Notes under the pieces: generated by a model
The model's database searches: none
Told to the model about the DNA's origin: nothing
What the model saw: only the letters and a program-made list of their open reading frames with translations
Translations under genes and position numbers: made by a program
In this document: positions 1 through 8,417 of the stretch, piece by piece
How the letters are laid out: the number at the start of each line of letters is the position of its first letter
How positions within the stretch are numbered: the stretch's first letter is position 1
NCBI RefSeq assembly: GCF_014138285.1
Contig: NZ_JACGXN010000017.1
Coordinates: forward strand, 26,107 to 90,106
Direction of reading: 5' to 3'
DNA length: 64,000 nt
Origin: Phyllobacterium myrsinacearum
GTDB taxonomy: Bacteria > Pseudomonadota > Alphaproteobacteria > Rhizobiales > Rhizobiaceae

Positions 1-828
1 GAACAGGACCGTATTGATGAGGCAAACTATCAGCGAACCGTCTTTCTCCTCGGTTCGTTTATGGGGTGGATGGACGGCTATCACGTCGTCACCACGACCT
101 ACTACCCGGCTTATACCCGCTACTTCGTAGTGGAACGGGTTACCTATGAATATTGGGAGACCTGCTGGACCAACTATTACGAGCCCTATTACACCTATAC
201 AGACTGGGGCTACTACGATGATCCGTTTACGCCAACTGTAAACGTCAACATCAATATCGATGCATCGACACAAGTGGTGGTCAACAACTACGCAGAACAG
301 AACATCAGCATCATGATTGACGAGAGTCATCAAACCGAAAATTATTTCGAGAATCTGCCAGTTGCAGAAACTGATGTTGACATGAAGCAGGTCGACTACA
401 CACCTTCCACGCCGGCTTATGAATTGGAGGAAGAGAACGCCAAATCCTCATTAGAATCTCCAGCAACCATACCTGCTCCGATTGAGACAGGCATCCAGGT
501 CGAGCCTAACGACAATACTGCCGATGAAACTCCAACGGTTGAATCGGATGCACGAGTGCCGTCGGTCGCAAATGAACCGGTAACTGAGCCTATCGTTCCG
601 GCTGGTGAGCCGGAGGAAAAACAGAGTAGCGCGCAGCCTGAACCATCTGCCGGCACCTCGGAAGGAGCTATAATCGTTGATCAGGATGAACAACCCCCAT
701 CCACGAAAAGAGATCAGGTCATCGAGCCTTCCGACAATGATGATGCGAACGTGCACCGGCTTGATCGCGAGCCGGCGGCAATCGAAGAAACACCGCATGA
801 AAGTGAAGATGAGCAGCCTCCTCAATGA
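1..828 (+). CDS. Partial Tyr-rich, acidic-tailed protein of unknown function
   Basis: The reading frame is open from base 1, so the gene begins outside the window; the first internal ATG is at 61. The N-terminal third is very rich in Tyr, Trp and Thr (about residues 25-80 of the visible part), followed by an Asn/Val/Ile stretch. The last ~150 residues are low complexity, rich in Glu, Pro, Thr and Ser, with no hydrophobic segment. That composition suggests a disordered tail or spacer. I do not recognise a family. A Tyr-rich block followed by an acidic Pro/Glu tail could belong to a surface or envelope-associated protein, but that is speculation. Confidence 0.6.
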   Translation, partial: EQDRIDEANYQRTVFLLGSFMGWMDGYHVVTTTYYPAYTRYFVVERVTYEYWETCWTNYYEPYYTYTDWGYYDDPFTPTVNVNINIDASTQVVVNNYAEQNISIMIDESHQTENYFENLPVAETDVDMKQVDYTPSTPAYELEEENAKSSLESPATIPAPIETGIQVEPNDNTADETPTVESDARVPSVANEPVTEPIVPAGEPEEKQSSAQPEPSAGTSEGAIIVDQDEQPPSTKRDQVIEPSDNDDANVHRLDREPAAIEETPHESEDEQPPQ

Positions 829-1383
829 GTATGACTTATGACTAAGCATTTCAATTCGCATAACATCTTATGATTGTTGAGCTTATCGGCCATTCTGGCG
901 CTGCATTCTGGCTAAGCGATTCAAATTAAAGTCGTTAGTCAGAAACCATAAAGAATGCAGTAAACGTGCGCGTTCAGATCGCGCGCTATGGTTTTGTCGA
1001 AGTGGTCGACGAAGTGATCCCGTTTGGATGCATCATGGTAGGCAATTGGGAAAAGGATATGCCCTGGCGCCGAAAGCGCAAACGACGTTGATAAACGATA
1101 TGATTGCTTTGGATGTTACGGCCGGACGCAAATCGATCAAGACACCGGCAGGGATTGAAATCACGCAACGGGATTTATAGAACTTTTCTATTAGGCATGT
1201 TGAATTCGATCGCTCTCGAGCTATCCGAATCTCCACGCCTGTAAAAACCTGTTCCCACCTCGTTGCATGGTCATTGAGTCTGAACGCGCCTCGGGAAAGG
1301 CACGCCAGGATGAGTATGACTGGAGTTTCTGGGTAAATTCGCCAGGCTCGAATTCAGAATGTGCTGCTGTTCTCGCAACCTAT
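829..1383. other. Intergenic stretch with an inverted repeat and one copy of a 20-bp repeat
   Basis: No convincing gene is present. CTGCATTCT (901-909) and AGAATGCAG (952-960) form a perfect 9-bp inverted repeat with a 42-base loop. A frame ending at 1180 reads ...TAGRKSIKTPAGIEITQRDL and stop. It looks like a coding fragment, but I cannot name its family. Its end carries the 20-bp sequence found again at 16622-16641. Confidence 0.5.
1158..1177 (+). repeat. 20-bp repeat, copy 1
   Basis: AAATCACGCAACGGGATTTA is identical to 16622-16641. In both copies the frame ITQRDL is readable, so the repeat may be the shared core of two truncated homologous coding fragments rather than a regulatory site. 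Confidence 0.6.
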
Positions 1384-2862
1384 TCACAAGTTCACGAAAA
1401 ACTTTTCTCTTGGCTTACCAGCCCACACCGTCGGTTGTCGTCCGATCCAAGGCAAAGCTCGCTCCAGTTGACCCGCGAGACTAAAAAGCAGAGCCTCTTG
1501 ACCAAAGCCTGCGGTAAATTGCGAACCCACGGGCATACCGATTGCTGCATCAACAGATAAGGGCACGGACATCGCAGGTATACCGGCAACATTCGCAGCA
1601 GCGGTGAAGGGTGAGTAACTGAATACCCGCTCCACCCACTCCAAGCCATCCAGATGGTCCTGGCGGTTATTGTATTCGCCAATCAGAGGAGGCAGGTTAG
1701 GCAAGGTTGGAGTTAACAGCACGTCATATTGCTCAAAAAAGGCTCCGAGGGAGCGCGTCACAGTGTTTCTTGTATCAAGCGCCTCGAGTAGATTGAGGCC
1801 ACTTACTTTTTGTCCATAGGCATAAACGGCAGATGTTGCCGGCTCAAGTACGTCACGGTCAGGCTTTCTGCCGGTCAATCTCGCCACCAAATTGATCCAG
1901 GCAGCTGTATTTACCCCCCAGAACTGAGCATTGGCATGAACGAAAGCTTCCCACGAAACTCCAAGATCCATCTGAACCTCCTCCACGTTGTGACCGAGAT
2001 TCTCACAAAGCTTCGCAATCAGGCAAAGCTGATCTGCCACTGCACGCGACGTTTGTGTGCCGTTGATCGGATGAAGCATAAACCCAACCCTGAGCGATTG
2101 CGGATCGGCGTCCAATGCTGAAAGGAAGGTGTTTGCTGGTGATGGAATATAATATGGCTCACCTATACCACCCCCATGCACAGCATCCAAAAGCGCTGCG
2201 CTGTCTCTGACTGTCCTGCTGACGCCGAACTGTACTGCGAGCCCGCTCCAAACCTCATCAACAAAAGGACCGTTGGACACCCTGCCTCGGGTTGGCTTCA
2301 TGCCGAATAATCCGTTTACCGCAGCAGGCACACGAATACTGCCACCACCATCAGTCGCATGGGCAAGAGGAACAATCCCAGCCGCTACCGCTGCCCCTGA
2401 ACCTCCACTTGATCCACCGGCACTACGGCGGGTGTTCCAGGGATTTCGCGTCGGGCCAGTGGCAACACTTTCAGTTGTCGTGCTGATGGCAAATTCAGGT
2501 GTCGTTGTTCTTCCAATAGGTATCAGTCCACTTTGCCGAAACCGCTTCATCAGGTTCGAATCCGCCGGCGCCACCATGCCGGCGGCGACACGGCTGCCAA
2601 GTTCACTTGCACGCCCGGCGCGGGTTATACCCAAATCCTTGACCAAAAACGGCACGCCTGGAAAAGCAGCATCGCTTGCCAGCTCAGACTGGGGCATCAG
2701 CGTCTCCTCCGGCCATATCTCGACAACAGCATTTATGTCTGGATTGACCAAGCTGTTGGCTTCCAAGGCCGCAGCCATAACCTCATGCGCTGACACCTCC
2801 CGATTTTCAATCAGCTTCGCGAGCCCCAAGGCGTCCTGGGCGGTATAATCGCGCAGATTCAT
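1384..2862 (-). CDS. Amidase (amidase signature family)
   Basis: 492 residues, the usual length for an amidase-signature enzyme. The Gly/Ser-rich motif GGSSGGSGAAVAAG (about residues 150-163) carries the cis-Ser, and GGGSIRVPAAVNGLFGMKPT follows with the nucleophilic Ser. The catalytic Lys is in FLVKDLG near residue 75. The family hydrolyses carboxamides through a Ser-cisSer-Lys triad; the substrate cannot be read from sequence. The start is supported by AGAGGA seven bases upstream. It is divergent from the TetR gene at 2968, and the two operators between them make TetR control very likely. Confidence 0.9.
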   Translation of the reverse strand: MNLRDYTAQDALGLAKLIENREVSAHEVMAAALEANSLVNPDINAVVEIWPEETLMPQSELASDAAFPGVPFLVKDLGITRAGRASELGSRVAAGMVAPADSNLMKRFRQSGLIPIGRTTTPEFAISTTTESVATGPTRNPWNTRRSAGGSSGGSGAAVAAGIVPLAHATDGGGSIRVPAAVNGLFGMKPTRGRVSNGPFVDEVWSGLAVQFGVSRTVRDSAALLDAVHGGGIGEPYYIPSPANTFLSALDADPQSLRVGFMLHPINGTQTSRAVADQLCLIAKLCENLGHNVEEVQMDLGVSWEAFVHANAQFWGVNTAAWINLVARLTGRKPDRDVLEPATSAVYAYGQKVSGLNLLEALDTRNTVTRSLGAFFEQYDVLLTPTLPNLPPLIGEYNNRQDHLDGLEWVERVFSYSPFTAAANVAGIPAMSVPLSVDAAIGMPVGSQFTAGFGQEALLFSLAGQLERALPWIGRQPTVWAGKPREKFFVNL

Positions 2863-2900
2863 GCTTGCTTCCTCTCTTCAATGAACTACATTCGATAGAA

Positions 2901-2918
2901 TGATACTGTGCAGTATCA
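2901..2918. promoter_or_regulatory. TetR-type operator 1, TGATAC-N6-GTATCA
   Basis: An 18-bp inverted repeat with perfect 6-bp arms (the symmetry extends to 8+8) lies between the divergent amidase and TetR starts. Its arms match those of the next palindrome exactly. Confidence 0.75.
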
Positions 2919-2919
2919 A

Positions 2920-2937
2920 TGATACTTGTTGGTATCA
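2920..2937. promoter_or_regulatory. TetR-type operator 2, TGATAC-N6-GTATCA
   Basis: Second 18-bp palindrome with the same arms and a different 6-bp spacer, centred 19 bp from the first. Two helically phased sites suggest two bound regulator dimers covering both promoters. Confidence 0.75.
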
Positions 2938-2967
2938 TTGTCAAGATTGATTGTTTGAGGGGATCAG

Positions 2968-3519
2968 ATGTCTTCGCTGAAAGAACGCATTACAGCAGCC
3001 GCTTACAAACTGTTTGATGAGAATGGCATCCAGCATGTGACAATGGACGCCATCGCAGTTGAGGCGAAGACGACAAAAATGGGCATATACAGGCATTTTG
3101 ATTCACGCGACGCCCTCATCCAGGATTGGTTGACGGTAACCATTAATCGCTATCGCCATGCGCTGGACGAAATTGAGCGAGTACACCACGATAACCCACG
3201 CGCGCAGCTTATGGCATTGGCCGAGTTTATTTCACGGGGTCTGAAGACAATATCCCACCGGGGCTGCCCGTTTGTGAATACAATTGCCGAGATCGAAGAC
3301 AGAGAAAGCCCTCTGCGCCAACAAATCGAGACTCACAAGACGGCACAGGCCGGGCGCGTCTTACAGATGTGCCGCAAAGCCCACATTCCAAATCCGCAGC
3401 TCACGACTGCGGAGATCACATTTCTATTCGAAGGCGCTCAGGTTTCTGCCCAGAACGGGAGTATTCAACACATCGAACGCCACCTCATGACGATTATGCG
3501 GAGCATCGTGGAACGCTAG
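2968..3519 (+). CDS. TetR/AcrR family transcriptional regulator
   Basis: 183 residues. The N-terminal 50 residues form the TetR helix-turn-helix (AAYKLFDENGIQHVTMDAIA, then TTKMGIYRHFDSRDALI), followed by a helical ligand-binding domain. The start has a strong GAGGGGA Shine-Dalgarno. It is divergent from the amidase over two TGATAC-N6-GTATCA operators, so it probably represses the amidase and itself. Its 3' end is followed directly by IS remnants on the other strand. The inducer is unknown, perhaps the amide substrate. Confidence 0.9.
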   Translation: MSSLKERITAAAYKLFDENGIQHVTMDAIAVEAKTTKMGIYRHFDSRDALIQDWLTVTINRYRHALDEIERVHHDNPRAQLMALAEFISRGLKTISHRGCPFVNTIAEIEDRESPLRQQIETHKTAQAGRVLQMCRKAHIPNPQLTTAEITFLFEGAQVSAQNGSIQHIERHLMTIMRSIVER

Positions 3520-3559
3520 ATGAATGTTTTCAGCGTAGATCAGTTTTGAATCACCGAAG

Positions 3560-3780
3560 CCAGCCCTCCGTAAACCGGCTTGCCCTGCACGCGCAAGCGT
3601 GCGTAAGGAGGATATGTGATCAGCCTTCAGTCCGTGGCGCGCGGCTACCTCATTTACCGTCACGCCCGGACGCAAATTCTCCGCTCGATCCACGCTTTGA
3701 CCTCGTCCGAATATTGGGGATGAGCCTCAAGTTGCCTCCGCCGCGTCCTGAGAACCTCCAATATAGTCTCAAAAGAGAAA
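3560..3780 (-). pseudogene. IS66-type transposase OrfA remnant (frameshifted)
   Basis: On the minus strand, ETILEVLRTRRRQLEAHPQY-SDEVKAW runs in one frame to about 3693. The match then continues in another frame as NLRPGVTVNEVAARHG and LKADHISSLRTLARAG. Joined, this is the helix-turn-helix part of an IS66 OrfA (TnpA) protein. The frameshift and loss of the downstream genes mark it as dead. Confidence 0.7.
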
Positions 3781-3849
3781 CTCCTTGTCGCTCGTCCACG
3801 GAACGTCGATCACAGATCAGATGCTGAAGGCAACGTGGCAGCAGAACAC

Positions 3850-4110
3850 CGCTTACCCTTAAGAACCACATCCTTCTGGAAAACTCCTACTTCGCACAAA
3901 CTTCGAAGTGCACATAGCTGCCTTCGCGCGCACTATTATCACTGCCGATATCAAGAGAGTATCGGTGATCTCACTCCCGCCAACGTATTCTTCAGCCGAG
4001 GCCACACCATCCTATTACAAAGGGAAAAGGATCAAACGCGATACTATTAAACTCAGGCGCTTGCATCACAAACGCCAAGCCGCTTTGATCCACGACGAGC
4101 CGAGCCAGAA
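3850..4110 (+). pseudogene. IS3-type integrase/transposase C-terminal remnant
   Basis: Three frames in succession spell the C-terminus of an IS3-family OrfB. KNHILLENSYF starts at 3861. HYYHCRYQESIGDLTPANVF with FSRGHTILLQREK lies in the second frame. KRIKRDTIKLRRLHHKRQAA lies in the third and ends near 4080. These correspond to the 'ENYYLP...HYNHxRYHESLxNLTPAD' end of the integrase domain. At least two frameshifts and no catalytic DDE region remain. It has the opposite orientation to the IS66 piece beside it. Confidence 0.7.
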
Positions 4111-4205
4111 ACTCCTGTCTTTTGTAACCAAATTGGCTCAAATCTTCTGACGACAGACACAATCCGGCTGAAATCGGTACAAGGTGGACATGATCGCGAA
4201 ACCTT

Positions 4206-4673
4206 TCATAAGCGTTTGGTCATCAGCAAATAACGCCCTTCCACACCCGCGGTCTGATAGCCGCACTTTTCGTACAAATGACGTGCAGGATTGTGGATGA
4301 CAAAGCCCAACTCCGCCACGGAACATCCGGTGAGCCGAGCTTCATCCTCAAAACTTTTTAATAAGGCCAAACCGACTCCTCTGCGTCTGAATGAAGGATC
4401 GACATTCACCGACGCAATCACCGCCTTCTCGCCTTCTCGCTCCCAAAAGAGATAGCCTACTGGGATGTCCTGCAAATACGCGATGGACGTGTGGGGAAGG
4501 CTGTTTATCCATTGTTTGAGATGGTGTTCGATACCATCTTGCCACTTGGCAAGATGATCGTTTTCGATTTCTTCCATGTAGCGTTTTTCTAAGCGATATA
4601 TAAAGGGAATATCACTTGGCAAACCGCTACGCAGCTCCATATGGACACCCGACTCCATTCTGTAAGTTTTCAA
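4206..4673 (-). CDS. GNAT family N-acetyltransferase
   Basis: 155 residues with the acetyl-CoA-binding motif A, VDPSFRRRGVGLALL, at about residues 94-108, and a C-terminal NPARHLYEKCGYQ motif typical of GNAT enzymes. The start at 4673 is TTG with a GAGGA about nine bases upstream. The ATG at 4658 has no visible ribosome site but is a possible alternative. The acetylated substrate cannot be told. The gene is isolated between IS debris. Confidence 0.85.
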   Translation of the reverse strand: MKTYRMESGVHMELRSGLPSDIPFIYRLEKRYMEEIENDHLAKWQDGIEHHLKQWINSLPHTSIAYLQDIPVGYLFWEREGEKAVIASVNVDPSFRRRGVGLALLKSFEDEARLTGCSVAELGFVIHNPARHLYEKCGYQTAGVEGRYLLMTKRL

Positions 4674-4783
4674 AATCTATATTCCTCAAAATCTAATTTT
4701 CGAACCGGTGGTGTCACCATAATCCGAAAAATTGCAACGCTGCAGGTACTGGCAATTGTGCGACGGAGCCCGCTTTTCGCCGG

Positions 4784-5005
4784 CTAACCGATACCATATT
4801 CTTTTAGAAGCGCATGCTCATTACCTGATATCCAACCAAAAACCTTCGACTTCCCATCCAGCCTTTGAACGAGATAGTGAACGTCAAAATCTATTGCATG
4901 TCCGGTTGATCCTTCCGGGCATAGGTAGCAGTCCAATCCCTGTTTAAGAAGTGAATTCCAGCTCGCAACCTGGTCACGAGTCAATTGGTTCCTAGAACGT
5001 TCCAC
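4784..5005 (-). CDS. Small ORF of unknown function
   Basis: 73 residues from a GTG start, with no recognised family and no clear ribosome site. The composition (VHYLVQRLDGKSKVFGWISG) is protein-like, but this may be a fragment of a decayed gene in the surrounding debris. Kept at low confidence. Confidence 0.25.
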   Translation of the reverse strand: MERSRNQLTRDQVASWNSLLKQGLDCYLCPEGSTGHAIDFDVHYLVQRLDGKSKVFGWISGNEHALLKEYGIG

Positions 5006-5130
5006 AACCTGGTCAAAATCGCATATGTGGAGCGGCCCGCTTGGGGAGATAATTTCTCATGCGCTTCCCAAATAAGGCCAAGACGAGAGTGCGTCGGGAT
5101 AAACCGGCAAAAAGTAGATGGCGCACATCC

Positions 5131-5217
5131 AGTTCAATGAAGGAGTCGTGATCACCCGCTTGGACCGGCTGGTGCGCTCGACGCACGATCTACTCGATAT
5201 TGCTACGGCTGAATGAG
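5131..5217 (+). pseudogene. Serine recombinase (resolvase) central fragment
   Basis: The frame reads FNEGVVITRLDRLVRSTHDL-LDIATAE and stops at 5215-5217. The TRLDRLxRSTxDLL stretch is the conserved core of resolvase/invertase serine recombinases after the catalytic region. Only about 28 residues remain. The stretch after the stop (LIAIKFGALG) is not matched with confidence. Confidence 0.6.
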
Positions 5218-5289
5218 ATCGGCGCTTGATTGCGATCAAATTCGGAGCCTTGGGCACATACCCCCGGTGTCAGACATCAGAATCAACTT

Positions 5290-5577
5290 GGACGGCATAT
5301 ATGCTATGCTGTTTGGCCGTCCGGCTCTGGCATTGCCTGCTTCACTATCGCATTTCTGTTTGTATTTCCAGCGCATCGGTTTCTCAAGATTACCGCGATG
5401 GTCGTTGCAATTCCCGAATTGCTGCTCGGCGTCGTATTTAATTCAGGTGCCCTGTCGTTAGTTCAGTATGCAAAAGATGATACTCTTAATTGGATTCGCC
5501 TCGTCGCTTACCTGACGCTGCTTGGCTACTTCCCTACCTGCTACTATTGCAGATTGGAAGAAAGCCAGCTGTGAAAG
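5290..5577 (+). pseudogene. Possible truncated membrane protein
   Basis: One frame, ending at 5574, holds two or three hydrophobic segments: IACFTIAFLFVFPA, ITAMVVAIPELLLGVVF and LVAYLTLLGYFPTCYY. The pattern suits a small multi-span membrane protein. There is no convincing ribosome site or start in the frame, and the upstream sequence is recombinase debris, so it is probably a 5'-truncated remnant. The family is unrecognised. From its stop to 5754 I see nothing. Confidence 0.3.
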
Positions 5578-5754
5578 CTCCAGGATCGCATCGCCCACCC
5601 TCCAAGACTTGCATTGCCATTTCCTGCATGCTGGCAACGACGCCCTTGTTGATCAGCGCAAACCTAAACAAACAGCGTACCGCCTTGCACCTTTTTCAAT
5701 AGCCCAGTTGTAAAATAGCTGAGCAGAGGGCGGTGGGCCAAGGACCCTGCAAGA

Positions 5755-6837
5755 TCAAGGCGCTGTGGACGGGACTGCGCGGAAGATCGCGGACTGATCC
5801 GACGAAATTTCCTCCTTAACCGTGAAGCTTGACCCCGATTGAATTTTTATCGGCCAGTTTTTGGATGCATTTGCCGCATGCGTATTGAAAGATGCATCAG
5901 GAACGGACTTAAAATTATCGTAACGGTAAAGCGTATACGAAACGCCGGGCTTTAATCCGGATACTTTCACAGTCAAGGTAAGCTTCATCGGCGCAGGGCG
6001 AGCGTTTGAACCTTCGTTCATAGAGGGTTTTTCATAATTCCGGTTGGTCGACACCCGGACGGGTAATGTCTGACCGTCACGATCCATTACTCCCTTCACC
6101 GCCAAACCATAGTTGCCGCCCGATCGTCGCAGGGAATAAAGTGGCCGTGACTTCGAATTTGCTTGCCGGCGATCGGCCTGGAACGCTTCAAACGAAGAGC
6201 GATAAAGTTTATCAGCCGACCTGTCGCTACCGGTATAAAGGCCATTGTCGCTAAATGTAATAACGTCATTGCCGTCATAGCGGCTGGACTCCGCAAATGG
6301 CCGGACTGAGGAGATCGCCATTACGGGTACGATATGATCGTACTCTTCATGCCCGGCATCTTGTTCCGCTCCGGATTCCTGAAAGCGGGAGTGATTCATG
6401 TAGACGCCAATTATCACCGGATAACTGGAAGCGGCATTTTTCCTGACCCAAACGAGAAAGTCATCTGCGTTTGACTTCGCGTCGGTATTCCATTCGACTG
6501 CATTCAAATGCATCTGCTTGGCAGCAAAACTATCATTTACACCGAGTAGAAGCTGGCTCTTTTCAGTCGTTTGATCGGCATTCTTACTGGCAATCGCTCT
6601 CGCATCGTACTGCGAAACATATTGTCCATAATAAAGCCCTGCGCTGATGAGCGCCACCTCACCGCAATAACCGTAGTTTGCCTCCCATTGAAGGCGTGGT
6701 GGAATGTCATTACGTTTTGTGTGTTTTGCATCTTCGCCAGCAGAATCTGAGTTGTCAGGCGCATTCTCAGCGAGGGCGGGGCCCAAATAGCCGAGTGACA
6801 AGGCTGAGAGGCATAGCGAAAGCAATGCCGCTTTCAT
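5755..6837 (-). CDS. Secreted C39-like cysteine peptidase homologue with a C-terminal beta domain
   Basis: I chose the ATG at 6837 because it opens a clear signal peptide (MKAALLSLCLSALSLGYLGP, then ALA), giving about 360 residues; the frame is open to 6921. The mature part starts with an NYGYCGE motif, where Cys sits as in papain-like/C39 folds. A possible catalytic His follows in EEYDHIVPV about 120 residues later, with an Asn/Asp in VITFSDNG. The last ~100 residues look beta-rich (LTLTVKVSGLKPGVSYTLYR), like a carbohydrate- or Ig-type module. Export to the periplasm or beyond is likely. It is divergent from the LysR gene at 7148. Peptidase activity is inferred, not certain. Confidence 0.6.
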   Translation of the reverse strand: MKAALLSLCLSALSLGYLGPALAENAPDNSDSAGEDAKHTKRNDIPPRLQWEANYGYCGEVALISAGLYYGQYVSQYDARAIASKNADQTTEKSQLLLGVNDSFAAKQMHLNAVEWNTDAKSNADDFLVWVRKNAASSYPVIIGVYMNHSRFQESGAEQDAGHEEYDHIVPVMAISSVRPFAESSRYDGNDVITFSDNGLYTGSDRSADKLYRSSFEAFQADRRQANSKSRPLYSLRRSGGNYGLAVKGVMDRDGQTLPVRVSTNRNYEKPSMNEGSNARPAPMKLTLTVKVSGLKPGVSYTLYRYDNFKSVPDASFNTHAANASKNWPIKIQSGSSFTVKEEISSDQSAIFRAVPSTAP

Positions 6838-6935
6838 ATTGGAAGAGATAAGCTTTCCAACCGTGCCGCAGCAATATTTTCTCACCTGGTCTACGGGCAT
6901 TTCTTCACTTATTCCAACCAATGGGGCTTCCTCTC

Positions 6936-7073
6936 ATGATGATCACCGCTTTCCGGAACACAGTCTCTACCATCGAAGCTCTGGCCAGCGGGATTCGTGA
7001 AATGTTGCGTCGTGCTCTACCCAACCCGTGGAACAGCGATGGTGAGGCCTGGCAGGATGCCGTGCCCACGTAA
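6936..7073 (+). CDS. Possible 45-residue small protein
   Basis: ATG at 6936 opens a 45-codon frame (MMITAFRNTVSTIEALASGI, then REMLRRALPNPW) ending at a TAA. The sequence is amphipathic and protein-like, but no ribosome site is evident and I recognise no family. It lies in the 310-bp gap between the C39-like gene and the LysR gene. Confidence 0.25.
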   Translation: MMITAFRNTVSTIEALASGIREMLRRALPNPWNSDGEAWQDAVPT

Positions 7074-7147
7074 AGAATATGGAAGTGCGTGCACCAGGGG
7101 AAATTTATTTTCTTGCGTTTTCTGATCAATAATTCTTATCATAAACC

Positions 7148-8029
7148 ATGATCAAATATGCTAAAAGCTTCTGCGTCCTTGCCGAGGAATTGCACTTCAA
7201 CAAGGCAGCGGCTCGCCTTCATCTGACCCAGCCGGCCCTCAGCTATCAGATCAAAAAACTTGAAGAGCAACTGGGATGCATTCTTCTAAAGCGGTCGCCT
7301 CACAAGGTCCTTCTCACTGAGGCCGGCATGATACTGGCCAGGGAATTGAGCGCGGCGCTGAACCATGTAAACGGCGCTTTTCAGATGGCGCAGGATGCCG
7401 CTCGTGGAGATTCCGGCGCATTGGTGATCGGCTATTGCGAGTTGCCGGAAGCAGGAAACATGACCGCCGCCATTCGTCGTTACACCGATCTTTATCCTGG
7501 CGTGGACGTCACCCTCATCAATATGCCGACCATTGAGCAAGTTGACGCCTTGACCGCGGGATCGCTTGACGTGGCTTTCCTTCATCCACCGTTGAACGCT
7601 CCGCAATTGGTAATGCGACCTGCCGGGGAAGAGCTTATCGTCGCTGCTCTTCGTGCCGATCACGCGCTGGCAGCGCAGCCTGCTCTCCAATTAGCAGAGC
7701 TCAAGCACGAGCGCCTGATCGTATGCGCCGAGCAACTCGGGCCTATCATGTACAACTCAATACTTGCTGCCTGCGGAAAAGCCGGCTTCCAACCGAAATT
7801 GCGCGAAGAAATGTTCAGGTGGCATTCGATGCTCGATCAGGCCGCATCGGGGCTCGGCGTCGCCTTTGTTCCGGCCTCATTATCTGGGACTCATCCCCTG
7901 CTCGTCTTCAAGCCAGTCGAGGATCTGGGGGTCAAACTGCTGACAGCGATAGCAACAGTAGGGGATCCGACCAGACCCGCAGTGATCCGATTCATCGAGA
8001 CGGCGCGCTCATGCCAGGCACGATGTTGA
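7148..8029 (+). CDS. LysR family transcriptional regulator
   Basis: 293 residues. The N-terminal winged helix is typical (EELHFNKAAARLHLTQPALS, then YQIKKLEEQLGCILLKR) and is followed by a two-lobed periplasmic-binding-like effector domain. The HTH resembles the CatM/BenM branch. It lies upstream of, and co-directional with, the YtcJ-amidohydrolase/Dpp-importer operon starting at 8418, and divergent from the C39-like gene. It may activate either one; the importer operon is the more plausible target. Confidence 0.9.
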   Translation: MIKYAKSFCVLAEELHFNKAAARLHLTQPALSYQIKKLEEQLGCILLKRSPHKVLLTEAGMILARELSAALNHVNGAFQMAQDAARGDSGALVIGYCELPEAGNMTAAIRRYTDLYPGVDVTLINMPTIEQVDALTAGSLDVAFLHPPLNAPQLVMRPAGEELIVAALRADHALAAQPALQLAELKHERLIVCAEQLGPIMYNSILAACGKAGFQPKLREEMFRWHSMLDQAASGLGVAFVPASLSGTHPLLVFKPVEDLGVKLLTAIATVGDPTRPAVIRFIETARSCQARC

Positions 8030-8417
8030 GGCGCAACAATACGCTTGTACTGCGTTAGCCGCGTCTTGTTGGGTCGCATAAAAATCAGATTAAAGTACCT
8101 GTCCGCTCTGCCGCAGATACACAATGCTTCCTCGCCTTCTAGACGCGCGTTTTTAGGTGTCGATCATTATTGTTATGGCTAAAATATTTGCCCATTTTGG
8201 TCGCCGAATATTTCGGTTTGGCACAATAACCTACCTATAGATCACTTAAATGCCTCACATAGCTTATCATTCAATTTTTTTATCGAAATCAATGATTAAA
8301 TAAATTTCTAGTTCCAAATGGAATAATCTATCCTCCCCCTGTCGCAACGTTCGCATTCCGGGTTCTGCCGTAATGCAGTCGAAACTTAGCCTCGTGTAAC
8401 GATTAGGGAGGATGGTA
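8030..8417. other. Promoter region of the amidohydrolase/importer operon
   Basis: 388 bases, A+T rich towards the downstream gene, with no gene seen. Two AATATTT-containing blocks around 8180-8215 could be part of a LysR site. A clear AGGGAGGA Shine-Dalgarno stands just before 8412. Confidence 0.4.

Noticed and set aside
901..960. Complete insertion sequence bounded by CTGCATTCT/AGAATGCAG
   Set aside because: The interval is only 42 bases and holds no transposase. It is just a hairpin-capable inverted repeat.
1267..1560. 97-codon plus-strand frame as a gene
   Set aside because: It overlaps the 3' end of the well-supported amidase on the other strand and matches no family.
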